Assembly: GCF_019145235.1 (NCBI RefSeq)
Contig: NZ_JAHSTV010000013.1
Coordinates: forward strand, 124,001-188,000
Length of the DNA stretch: 64,000 nt
From: Pseudomonas farris
Lineage (GTDB): Bacteria; Pseudomonadota; Gammaproteobacteria; Pseudomonadales; Pseudomonadaceae
Direction: 5' to 3'
Shown: one piece after another, positions 41,619-49,117 of the stretch
Layout of the letters: every line of letters starts with the position of its first letter
How positions within the stretch are numbered: the first letter of the stretch is position 1
Notes under the pieces: generated by a model
Told to the model about the DNA's origin: nothing
What the model saw: only the letters and a program-made list of their open reading frames with translations
The model's database searches: none
Position numbers and translations under genes: made by a program

Positions 41619-42569
41619 CTAGATTGAAGCGCTGAATTGTAATGTCTTAATATATCGCTCCATGAATAGCCAATCTGGCGCGCTATCACCATCGACCGGC
41701 AGATATATTAAGGATTCTTTCATTCTGGCTATTCCCCACTTCCTGCCGTAACTATAACGATATCGCTCCTTCTTAATGAGGGCGCATAGAAATAACGCCA
41801 CATATTTGTTCATGTTAAATTTTGGCGTAAATATATGAACGTCTTCAGTCGAACAAAACGGCTTATCTTGATAAAACGCATTGGCTACGCTATTTCCGTT
41901 GCGAACTACGGAAATAACTCCTGCTTGGTGCATTGGTGCGTGATCGGTTTTACTTGTGACGCCGTTATTAAATTCTGAAGCGCTCACAAAAGGATATTTG
42001 CCCACGCCATTTAGCTCTTTTTTCCTCGGTCCGCGCCCTCTATCAATTTCGAATATATCTTCATATTTGAAAGGCTTCAAGGCGCTCAGGTCTAGTTCAA
42101 GAACCTCATCAATCAAGCTTTTTGAAATATTATCTGCAGCGGCTATATTAGCGTGCCGCACCCACTCTGGTACCGAATCCAACGAAGGTATTTTGATCTC
42201 CGAAAGTGTTCTATTTGCCTGTCGACCATAATTATATCTATATTTATTTGCACGCAAGCAGGCGCAGTAGAATATTTTCTCCTGGCTTGACATGTCGACC
42301 TTCGCAGTTAAGTAATATAAATCTCTGCCGCTATAAAACGGTTCGGACTGCAGGAAGGACTCCATAACGGAACCTCCGCATGCGACTGTAATTGAACCGG
42401 CAGGGAGAGGGTTTAAACCCTCGACCAAACAGATTCTTGCGGACACTCCATTGTTCTTTGCTGTTCGAGATACAAACGGTACACCATCAGGATCAATAGC
42501 TTGCTTATTTAGTTCAAGATTCGATCCGTATCTAACTTCAAACAAATCAGCAACACTTACAAGCTTCAC
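41619..42569 (-). CDS. BcgI-like type IIB/type I specificity (S) subunit
   Basis: A 316-residue HsdS-like protein with two target recognition domains (about 1-160 and 160-316). The internal duplication is visible in KYRYNYGRQANRTLSEIKIPSLDSVPEWV and RYRYSYGRKWGIARMKESLIYLPVDGDSAPDWL; PFVSRTAKNNGVS and PFVSASEFNNGVT also pair up. It lies downstream of the RM subunit with a 4 bp overlap, as in BcgI, whose A and B chains have similar lengths. It determines the bipartite DNA target. The target cannot be predicted. Confidence 0.88.
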   Translation of the reverse strand: MKLVSVADLFEVRYGSNLELNKQAIDPDGVPFVSRTAKNNGVSARICLVEGLNPLPAGSITVACGGSVMESFLQSEPFYSGRDLYYLTAKVDMSSQEKIFYCACLRANKYRYNYGRQANRTLSEIKIPSLDSVPEWVRHANIAAADNISKSLIDEVLELDLSALKPFKYEDIFEIDRGRGPRKKELNGVGKYPFVSASEFNNGVTSKTDHAPMHQAGVISVVRNGNSVANAFYQDKPFCSTEDVHIFTPKFNMNKYVALFLCALIKKERYRYSYGRKWGIARMKESLIYLPVDGDSAPDWLFMERYIKTLQFSASI

Positions 42570-44464
42570 TCCGGTGCCTCCAGGTCATCCTCAACTCCAG
42601 ATTCATCGACTTCTAGAATTTCCTCGTCCCGCAAAATATTGAACACTAGGAATTTCTTTACAGCTTCTTCGAAGTCGGCCTTCAACACCCCGGAGTAATC
42701 TGTTTCCATATAAGCTTCTGCGCACCACTCGTCATTAGCAGTGACCTGTTTTTTAACACACAAGCCCGGTATATCTTCTCTGTTCTTATAGGAATAAAGC
42801 CATTTCTCTCTAATCTCCTCCCATCGGCCGGAAATATCTGTCCGACCTTGCTGCTTGGTTTTCTCAAACCCATCATCTTTCCAATACCCAAACCAAGTTT
42901 TTCTGTTTTCAGCTTCATGTGGCTTGTGAGCGGTGAAGACCATAATGCACGTAATGGTACCCACTGGGGTAAAAAGCTCGTCAGGCATGGACATAACGGC
43001 TTCAAGGCAGTGCTTAGATAACAAGGTATGCTTTGTTTCATGCGGAGTTATCACACAAGACATTGGAACAATGGCGATTCCTGTGCCCCCTACTTTCAAA
43101 CAATCAAGCATGTGCTCAACGAAAGCTAGCTCATGAAGACCTTTTCCCTTCTGAGCATAAGGTGGATTTATCATTCCTATATCAGGCTGACGAGAAATAA
43201 TCTCTTTAGTTATCGCATCATCAAAACAGCTTCCCTGATGCAGGTTAGCTTTTCCATCACCACGAAGAATCATATTACTTGCTGCGAGCGCATACATATT
43301 TGGTTGCTGCTCTACACCTATCAATCCGTATTGCTTTACCCTTGCTTTTTCCTCATCAGTTATGCATTTTTTAAACATCTGATGCATTGCGGAAACGAGG
43401 AAGCCCCCGGTACCACAGCAGGGGTCAAAAACCGTGCTGTCCTTTTGCACGTTTGCAATTCGTGAAAAAAGATCTGTAATGTGGCGAGGAGTTAGAACGA
43501 TTCCAAGTGCCTTTTTATCACCACCTGTGTACCGCAGAAACTCTCCATAAAACTGGCCGATGATATCGTAATCATGGTAGACGCTTATGAACGGCCAAGC
43601 ATGGATGTTTATTTTGTCAATCAAGTTATAAAGCGGACTTTCACCTGTTAGTTTGTCCGCTCGACTCAATTCTGGATGAACGCGCAGAAATGAGTATGGC
43701 TGAATCATGTTTTGTTTTTTGGCGTGAGGTATATCAGACTTCTTGATTTCCTCCTCAATAGCATCGCAGAGTTTCTCTGGCAGCTCGTCGGGGGTGTACA
43801 CTGAAAATACTTTAGAGAAAACAAAATTACTCAAAGCAATCAAAACCCCGCTCACTAAAAGCGGCTTTTCACTTTCACTGAGCTTTGCGTAATCACGCAT
43901 GTAATTGTGAAGGTCTTTCGAGAAAGACATTAAATCCGAAAGTCGTCCTTTTTCCACCTCTGGATCGTATGTTGCATGTTCGATGAGATTCTCAAAGCCT
44001 ATAATCTTATCGATCTGAGTGCCACTTTTGTTATTCAATGGCTTGCAATCAGGAATTACACCCGCAACGCTTCTGGGCTGTAAATATGTCGAAATGCGCA
44101 AGCTACCTTTTGACTGTCCGCTACAGCCTATAGCGATGACATTAAACTCTTTTGCAAGATAACTTGCGTAATGGATAGCACCATCAGCAGCAAAATCTCT
44201 AGGGCAATCCAGGAACTCGCTAGCGTGTCTTTTGTTATCCGCCTTGCATTCAAAAATAATTACAAAGTCTTGAATTTTTTTTGATTTTATTATGAATTCC
44301 GGAGCGCCTACGCCACCCTTTCCAGTTTTGCTCGCACTTCTAAGAAGGCTTTGTATTTTTGTATTCTGACTTTTCTGCTCTTCAATTATTATGTCTTCAT
44401 TGTCGAAGTAGCCGAGATTTCTGAGCGTGTCCCTAACTATGTTTTCGGTAATTCTTTCGTTCAT
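42566..44464 (-). CDS. BcgI-like type IIB restriction-modification subunit (nuclease + N6-adenine methylase)
   Basis: A 632-residue fusion protein. The N-terminal ~130 residues carry a PD-(D/E)xK nuclease: Glu56 in GAPEF, then Glu72 and Lys74 in VIIFECKAD. A helical bundle and an N6-adenine methylase of the HsdM type follow: motif X region LTPRHITDLF, motif I DPCCGTGG (347-354) and motif IV NPPY (433-436). In BcgI this A chain works with a separate S chain and cuts on both sides of the target. All catalytic residues are present, so it is probably active. AT-rich DNA marks it as cargo. Confidence 0.88.
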   Translation of the reverse strand: MNERITENIVRDTLRNLGYFDNEDIIIEEQKSQNTKIQSLLRSASKTGKGGVGAPEFIIKSKKIQDFVIIFECKADNKRHASEFLDCPRDFAADGAIHYASYLAKEFNVIAIGCSGQSKGSLRISTYLQPRSVAGVIPDCKPLNNKSGTQIDKIIGFENLIEHATYDPEVEKGRLSDLMSFSKDLHNYMRDYAKLSESEKPLLVSGVLIALSNFVFSKVFSVYTPDELPEKLCDAIEEEIKKSDIPHAKKQNMIQPYSFLRVHPELSRADKLTGESPLYNLIDKINIHAWPFISVYHDYDIIGQFYGEFLRYTGGDKKALGIVLTPRHITDLFSRIANVQKDSTVFDPCCGTGGFLVSAMHQMFKKCITDEEKARVKQYGLIGVEQQPNMYALAASNMILRGDGKANLHQGSCFDDAITKEIISRQPDIGMINPPYAQKGKGLHELAFVEHMLDCLKVGGTGIAIVPMSCVITPHETKHTLLSKHCLEAVMSMPDELFTPVGTITCIMVFTAHKPHEAENRKTWFGYWKDDGFEKTKQQGRTDISGRWEEIREKWLYSYKNREDIPGLCVKKQVTANDEWCAEAYMETDYSGVLKADFEEAVKKFLVFNILRDEEILEVDESGVEDDLEAPE

Positions 44465-44809
44465 TTTAACTCTACAAAAAGTAAATTCTGCGTGAATATT
44501 CTATGCGCCCTAGTTCATTCAGATAGCAAGCAGTATGCACGAACGCGTCCATTTAGCCTCTCTAACTGAATCCCTCCAAGGGGGCCGAGCTGGAGTCATT
44601 ACAAAACCGGCAATACTAGCACTGCTACGTACCTGCGGTCCTCAATGACGCATCCTTACCTGAAGGAAGCAGATGCACAAGGCGCCTCACGCGAATGGGT
44701 ACCTATTACAGCAGCTCTATACACCAAGGAATCTTGGCTTCGATGAGGGGGATTGGGCATAGCGTTCCTCTTGCACAGGGCCAAGTAACGTCAGTGACAG
44801 GGTCACCAG
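44465..44809. other. 345 bp spacer upstream of the RM operon
   Basis: The first 60 bases upstream of the RM start are AT-rich (on the minus strand TAGAATATTCACGC and AGAATTTACTTTTTG) and probably hold its promoter. The remainder has no convincing frame, and no small controller (C) protein gene is seen. Confidence 0.4.
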
Positions 44810-45025
44810 CTAGTCCTTTTCCATCGTTCTCAGGCGCGCTAAACCCTGCTTAATAAAGCCAGCGTTCTCGCCAATTCGATCCAGGGCAGTCCGAGCGTTG
44901 TCTCCGGCGATAGCGAAGCCTTGCTGTTCTGCCACGAGCGTCAGTTCCATGATCGCTGCTTCCAGGGCTTGCTGGTTTTCGTAGATTCTTTCAAGAACCA
45001 CAGAGAGGGAATATTCGCTGGCCAT
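44810..45025 (-). CDS. Small helical hypothetical protein
   Basis: A 71-residue, helical protein (MASEYSLSVVLERIYENQQALEAAIMEL...IGENAGFIKQGLARLR). The ATG at 45025 follows GGAGTC at about 8 bases. Similar small proteins are frequent in Pseudomonas accessory regions. No function is known. It is the last gene before the right end of the prophage. Confidence 0.65.
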   Translation of the reverse strand: MASEYSLSVVLERIYENQQALEAAIMELTLVAEQQGFAIAGDNARTALDRIGENAGFIKQGLARLRTMEKD

Positions 45026-45101
45026 GGCTTCGACTCCATTCGGAAAGTTGGAAGCATAGCAGCGTAGCCGGAAGGGCAATTTCAGGTCGAGGGCGGGGAA
45101 A

Positions 45102-45386
45102 AGGTAATTTTGGTAAGGCGACGCGGAGAATGGGCTGCAGCCCTTATAAACCGTAGCTTAAACGTATTACCTCAGAGGGTAATATTTGGTAAGGCTGGAG
45201 GTAATATTTTGCTAACCAACTGATTTTAAAGGGTTTTGTAAGGGTCTGTAATTACTAAGGTCAAAGGTAATTTTCTAACCTATTCCTTACCCTATTATTA
45301 CCTTTATAGAATTTCCTCAAGTCATTGATTTTATTGAGTTATTTGGCGTGTAAAAAAGGAAATTACCTAAATTACCTTTTTCCCAT
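45102..45386. repeat. Cluster of GGTAAT/ATTACC repeats near the right prophage end
   Basis: The word GGTAATTTTGGTAAGGC (45103-45119) recurs as GGTAATATTTGGTAAGGC (45179-45196). Shorter copies GGTAATATTTT (45200), GGTAATTTT (45266), CCTATTATTACC (45290-45302), ATTACC (45167, 45363 and 45371) surround them. The array is AT-rich in a GC-rich context. It resembles binding iterons, for example for a recombinase or excisionase. Confidence 0.6.
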
Positions 45387-45519
45387 GGGTCAACCTAAAA
45401 ACCCGGGTATTGCAGAGGGGGTGGCCAGCTGATGCATCCGTGCAAATTGAGTAACTGTCACCGAAACTGTCACCAGCTTCGCCTGACGCTACCTCGACAC
45501 TGCTGGATGCCTTGAATAG

Positions 45520-45566
45520 TGGAGCGGGTGAAGGGAATCGAACCCTCATTATCAGCTTGGGAAGCT
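45520..45566 (-). pseudogene. 3' half of a tRNA-Gly(CCC) gene
   Basis: Read on the minus strand, the segment gives the anticodon arm AGCTTCCCAAGCT, variable loop, T-arm GAGGGTTCGATTCCCTT, 3' acceptor strand CACCCGC, discriminator base T and CCA. The loop TTCCCAA has anticodon CCC. The 5' half (D arm and 5' acceptor strand GCGGGTG) is absent within 100 bases upstream. It is the partial tRNA copy typically left at the distal end of tRNA-integrated elements. Confidence 0.82.
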
Positions 45567-45750
45567 CCTACAAAGTGTGAAAGCACAGCAGCGATAGTGC
45601 TCGTGATTGGAGCTGAAAACGGTTGCTTAAATTTTGCTACAACGGGCGGAAGGAGAGAGTAGGCAGGATGGGAGCGAGTGTTGGTGGTACGGAAGTGGTA
45701 CAGGCGGTTCGGAACAGGTCTATGGGCCTTTGTTTACAGGGGTGGAGCGA

Positions 45751-45828
45751 TTAGTAAGTCCGATCCATCATCGGGGCGACGGAGAAGCGGCGGGAGAGCG
45801 GGGCGGGTGTGGCAGTGATTGGGGGCAT
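45751..45828 (-). pseudogene. dusA: Displaced native 5' end of dusA
   Basis: On the minus strand an ATG at 45828 opens MPPITATPAPLSRRFSVAPMMD, the natural N-terminus of DusA, and then leaves the gene at RTY and a TAA (45751-45753). LSRRFSVAPMMD is identical to residues 16-27 of the interrupted gene at 9904-10914, with mostly third-base changes. It is the host side of the right prophage junction, and it carries the original dusA promoter region with it. Confidence 0.93.
45763..45771. other. Prophage attachment site, right junction
   Basis: ATCCATCAT is identical to 10834-10842. To the right lies native dusA sequence, to the left phage sequence. Confidence 0.88.
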
Positions 45829-46027
45829 TGGCGTTTCTGGAATGGGTGAGGCTGGGAGGTGGGGGAGTTTATCAGGATTGGGCTTGCGGGGCTCAGGTGA
45901 GTCTTGCTGCTGTAGTTCGGGACAAATGAACAGAAGAATGAAAGGGATTCAGGGATATAGCACGAGTAAATAGATCCCTCCCCATTTTTCGTAGGGTTCT
46001 TTTTTTCGCCATAAATAGTACTCAAAG

Positions 46028-46051
46028 AAACCCGACCAAACGCCGGGTTTT
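46028..46051. terminator. Terminator near the former dusA upstream region
   Basis: AAACCCG ACCAAACGC CGGGTTTTTTG forms a 7 bp stem with a T tract on the plus strand and a weaker one on the minus strand. It follows the YafO-type gene on the minus strand. Confidence 0.65.
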
Positions 46052-46062
46052 TTGCGGACAGT

Positions 46063-46483
46063 TCACAGGTCATCCAGATCAGGGAATCTGATCTTGCCAA
46101 CAATCCAAGGTTCTACGATATCGTTGCGCATCGTACGCAGGAACGAACCCCATTCTTTACGATTGTGAGCATCCGGCCCCGTGACAGTGAGCAGTAAGTA
46201 TTCATCTCTGAAGTCGTCGTAAGCATAGATGAGCCAGAAGTCATTTTCAGGATCATCAACAAGTGCGGTGCGATAATACTGACGACTGATTTTCGCCCAG
46301 CGAGTTTGTATCTCTTCTGTACTCGCGAGGTGGATATGATGCATTTCGCTCAGGTCGAGACTTTTCGTCTCTGCCAAATATGGCAGGCAGATCACCGAAC
46401 AACTTGTAGTTGTAGAACTGTGCGGCAATTGTTTTCCAGTGTTTTACTTTTTGAAAAACTGCAGCAATTTTAACTGCCGGCAT
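46063..46483 (-). pseudogene. YafO-family toxin gene with a frameshift
   Basis: From the ATG at 46483 the frame reads MPAVKIAAVFQKVKHWKTIA...YNYKLFGDLPAIFGRDEK and then loses similarity. In the next frame EMHHIHLASTEEIQTRWAK...LLLTVTGPDAHNRKEW continues the YafO family up to 46063. YafO has LPDIFGRD followed by HIHLANE and the KPEPH-like segment. The two parts join if one A is removed from GAAAAG at about 46364-46369. YafO toxins are ribosome-dependent mRNA interferases. The break is either a real mutation that inactivated the toxin or a sequencing error in an A run. The antitoxin gene lies 6 bases upstream. Confidence 0.8.
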
Positions 46484-46489
46484 CCAGAC

Positions 46490-46636
46490 CTACTTTGTAA
46501 TAGGAAGCTTGCCAGTGATTACAAACGTATCGAACACTTTTTGCCCATCACGCGCAGCTTCCCTAACATCCAGGAACGTCAGTTCTTTATGGACGACCTT
46601 TCTGCGGGGCTTTTCGGTTTTTTTAGTGGTGGCCAT
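46490..46636 (-). CDS. Putative antitoxin partner of the YafO-type toxin
   Basis: A 48-residue protein (MATTKKTEKPRRKVVHKELTFLDVREAARDGQK...) with a basic start and a short helical part. GGAGG stands 5 bases before the ATG at 46636, which is better than a start 9 codons upstream. It immediately precedes the YafO-like gene (6 bp), the usual antitoxin-toxin order. No named antitoxin family was recognised. Confidence 0.65.
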   Translation of the reverse strand: MATTKKTEKPRRKVVHKELTFLDVREAARDGQKVFDTFVITGKLPITK

Positions 46637-46751
46637 CGGAGCCTCCGAAAGATGTGTATTCATACTGACCAGCTTATGTGATTGATGGTATCCGGGCAAA
46701 CCGCATAGGCGGTGCACGGAGTTACATTTTTCTGCCGAGTTCAATGAAGCC

Positions 46752-46785
46752 GAAGGGGCGTCCGGGGAGGGCGCCCCTTTTTGAC
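46752..46785. terminator. Terminator
   Basis: AAGGGGCG TCCGGGGAGGG CGCCCCTTTTT has an 8 bp stem and a T tract on the plus strand; on the minus strand it follows the gene at 46787, whose stop lies 2 bases away. Confidence 0.75.
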
Positions 46786-46786
46786 G

Positions 46787-47056
46787 TTAGGACGGTTCAG
46801 CATCCATGCGTCGGGCGATCACGTCCAGCACATCGCAGCCATCGCGTAATGGCACGCAGCACAGTAGCGCAAAGTCACTGAGTATCACTGAATCCGTGGT
46901 GATGTCACCGCGCATCGAGAGGTTTTCAAGAATCTGCGTCACGGCTCGAATTCTGTAACTGGCAGTGCTGAGCAGGGAGTGCAAAGGTTGTGTAGTGTTT
47001 ACAAAAAGGCTTGGTAGATCGTCGGCATTGCTGGTTAAAGCCATGTATTCGTTCAT
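46787..47056 (-). CDS. Small hypothetical protein (DUF3077-like)
   Basis: An 89-residue protein (MNEYMALTSNADDLPSLFVNTTQPL...LLCCVPLRDGCDVLDVIARRM). It resembles DUF3077-type small Pseudomonas proteins. The ATG at 47056 has GGAG 6-9 bases upstream. A shortened relative of its C-terminal end (QDFARVLAIPMRDGCDLLDV) is encoded on the other strand at 47376-47512. The function is unknown. Confidence 0.65.
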   Translation of the reverse strand: MNEYMALTSNADDLPSLFVNTTQPLHSLLSTASYRIRAVTQILENLSMRGDITTDSVILSDFALLCCVPLRDGCDVLDVIARRMDAEPS

Positions 47057-47375
47057 GTGGGGCTCCATTAATTCAAGAGAACTACTACTCAATCGTCGCC
47101 AAACGAATGGGTGGTAGCCGTACGCGGGTTGGCGAACCGGGCAATGGAGAAACCGGCAGACCCTAAGGTCTCCCGCGCACAGCCACCATAAAACAGGCAG
47201 CTAGATGCGTTCCGAAGCGCTCCGAAAATGGTTGAAGGCTTCAGTTCAATTGCCATCGAGTCGCCAAACCCGACACGCCATTTGGGCGTCGGGTGGACTA
47301 TAGGCCTCGTGACAAAAGTGCAGCAATGGATAAGTGTACGGACAATTCCTAGTGTGGTGTAGGAAGTTACTCTTT

Positions 47376-47512
47376 TGACAGTTTGTCTGGGCGAGGGCAT
47401 CAGTCGTGATGCGTTGCTGTTGCAGGACTTCGCGCGGGTGTTGGCGATTCCGATGCGCGATGGCTGCGATTTGCTGGATGTGATGGGGCGGCGCTTGCAG
47501 GCGCAGGTGTAG
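47376..47512 (+). pseudogene. Truncated paralogue of the 46787-47056 gene
   Basis: On the plus strand the frame ending at TAG 47510-47512 reads CLGEGISRDALLLQDFARV and then LAIPMRDGCDLLDVMGRRLQ. It shares DF-L-x5-P-RDGCD-LDV-RR with the end of the inverse-oriented gene upstream. No start or N-terminal half is present, so it is a remnant. Its presence within 500 bp suggests duplication and decay. Confidence 0.6.
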
Positions 47513-47677
47513 TTGCCGCAATGAAGATGGGCGACCTGAAGAGCTCGCCCATTTGCTTCATCTTCTGGAGCCTCCGGGCAATATACCTTCATGACCCCCT
47601 CGTTTAGGTCTATGTCACCTCAAGCATGAAGGATTAAACTGCCGCAGATTTCTGTTTTCTTAACTCAAGGATGAAAC

Positions 47678-48178
47678 ATGATTCGACCCTCATTTTCTAG
47701 CGCGTGGGCGGCTTCTCAACGGATTTACGACACCGTCAATCCATCTGGAAAAGTTGCGACAGTCATCGGCGGCAATGTTGCAATGAACATTAACAGCCGT
47801 GATCCGGCCCTAAGGTGGGTCAACACGTGCGCAGTGCGCATGAGTTATGTCCTCAATTACTCGGGCTCACTCATACCGCGAATAGTTGGCGAAACCGTGT
47901 CTGGCGCTGACAAGCGCTGGTACTTTTATCGCGTCAAAAGCCTGATTGCCTATCTGGAACAGCAATGGGGAAGTGCCGAGACGGTCAGATACCCAGCCGC
48001 AGATGGCGGCACCCTGGCGGGCCGGAAGGGTCTTATTTTGTTTGAAGTTTCTGGCTGGTCGGACGCTCAGGGGCATGCCACATTGTTCGACGGCAGAATG
48101 TGTTATGACCACTGCTATTTCAATGAGCCGGGTATGAACTATCAAACCGACCGCGCAAACTTCTGGAGTTTGTCTTGA
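47678..48178 (+). CDS. tae4: Type VI amidase effector, Tae4 family
   Basis: A 166-residue protein with the Tae4 amidase signature: catalytic Cys51 in VNTCAVRMSYVLNYSG and His133 in GHATLFDG. Family members cleave the gamma-D-glutamyl-meso-DAP bond of peptidoglycan in rival cells after delivery by a T6SS. There is no signal peptide, as expected for T6SS cargo. AAGGATG stands before the ATG. The gene is followed by its immunity gene with overlapping stop/start. No T6SS structural genes lie in the window, so it is an orphan pair. Confidence 0.9.
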   Translation: MIRPSFSSAWAASQRIYDTVNPSGKVATVIGGNVAMNINSRDPALRWVNTCAVRMSYVLNYSGSLIPRIVGETVSGADKRWYFYRVKSLIAYLEQQWGSAETVRYPAADGGTLAGRKGLILFEVSGWSDAQGHATLFDGRMCYDHCYFNEPGMNYQTDRANFWSLS

Positions 48179-48633
48179 TGAAGTATTTGACTGCGGTCTT
48201 GGTACTGGCTTGGGCAGCCGCGCCTTCCAACAGTTGGTCTAAGGATGATCCGACCAACTCCCCACAGGCAGGCGAGCGCACCTACGCGCAAAATTACAAG
48301 GATATGGTACTGGCAGACTGCATCGCTACAGCCTACAAGAGCGAACCCAAAGCCGCCCAGGACGCCGGAAGCAGTGCCAGTGCGCTTATGGACTGGACCT
48401 ATTTCGATCTGGAGCAAGCACCTCAAGCCGGTAGACCTCTGGTTGATCAGTTTCTGGCTCGTGATTATCACAATCCACTGGTCGAATCAGAGCGTCAAGG
48501 CGTTCGCTTTGAGCTGCTCAAATGCCTGGACCTGTATCACAGCAAAGAGTTGGACAGCCAGGTCAAACAATTGGTCATCAATCCCCAGCATACCTATCGT
48601 CAGGACAACCCGTCACGACCCAAAAAGGATTGA
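48178..48633 (+). CDS. tai4: Tae4 immunity protein, Tai4 family
   Basis: A 151-residue protein with a signal peptide (about 1-22, MKYLTAVLVLAWAAAPSNS) and a periplasmic helical Tai4 domain (YAQNYKDMVLADCIATAY...LLKCLDLYHSKEL). Two Cys (ADC, LLKC) fit the disulfide of Tai4. The ATG at 48178 overlaps the effector stop (TGATG). It protects the producer and its kin from Tae4. Confidence 0.88.
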   Translation: MKYLTAVLVLAWAAAPSNSWSKDDPTNSPQAGERTYAQNYKDMVLADCIATAYKSEPKAAQDAGSSASALMDWTYFDLEQAPQAGRPLVDQFLARDYHNPLVESERQGVRFELLKCLDLYHSKELDSQVKQLVINPQHTYRQDNPSRPKKD

Positions 48634-48788
48634 CCCTGCACCGCGATTGACGATGAGCAGCCGTAACGATGATGGCAGCTGAACCAACGCTGTCACTCAG
48701 CAATGTTTCATCAAGTTTGACGGGCTTTCGGCATAGGATGATGACCTAAGGTCGTGTTGCCACGCTTCCAGCCCATAGGGAACTGAAA

Positions 48789-48986
48789 ATGATCTCGAAC
48801 CTCTTCAAAGTCGTGCTGATCACCAGTGCTTTGCTCTTGAGCGCCTGTTCGGGCATGAGCACCAGCACCTGTTTCTCAGAAGCCTGCCAACAGTTTGATG
48901 GCCATAGCCCCAACAAGGTGAACTTTGGCGGAAGCGCCATCGGTAACAGCTTCAATGAATACAGCTCAGGCTTGTTGCACGATTAA
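48789..48986 (+). CDS. Small lipoprotein
   Basis: A 65-residue protein with a lipoprotein signal peptide: MISNLFKVVLITSALLLSAC, lipobox LSAC with Cys20. The mature part is 45 residues, with two further Cys in TSTCFSEACQQF. The function is unknown. It stands alone between tai4 and pheC. It is too short for domain assignment. Confidence 0.7.
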   Translation: MISNLFKVVLITSALLLSACSGMSTSTCFSEACQQFDGHSPNKVNFGGSAIGNSFNEYSSGLLHD

Positions 48987-49117
48987 AGATGACGCAACGG
49001 CTGAAATGCTTCCGCCGTTGCGTGACCTACCTGACGAATCGCACGTTCTGATTTTGCGACCGCTGCGCAGCCGGACGCAGGCTTCGCCAATTGCTACATG
49101 GAATGAATAGCAGCGGG

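Larger units (their letters stand above)
10834..45771. mobile_element. P2/HP1-type myovirus prophage integrated in dusA (~34.9 kb)
   Basis: The element is bounded by 9 bp direct repeats within two versions of the dusA 5' coding region. It carries a tyrosine recombinase next to dusA (the known dusA-specific integrase group), regulators, a primase-helicase, a complete set of P2-like head genes (Q, P, O, N, M, L homologues), an HP1-like contractile-tail module, a lysis cassette, tail fibre and baseplate genes, and AT-rich cargo. Apart from a possible frame problem at the terminase 3' end, every structural gene looks intact, so the phage may be inducible. Confidence 0.93.

Noticed and set aside
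45367..45549. Open frame starting MRVRFPSPAP
   Set aside because: This is the usual spurious read through the T arm and acceptor of a tRNA gene; the DNA is the tRNA-Gly fragment.
45829..46027. Possible further gene in the former dusA upstream region
   Set aside because: No frame with protein-like composition; the stretch is G-rich spacer and is likely the native dusA promoter region.
47089..47592. 167-codon frame on the minus strand
   Set aside because: Runs antisense through the paralogue remnant; Cys/Arg-rich and without a ribosome-binding site.
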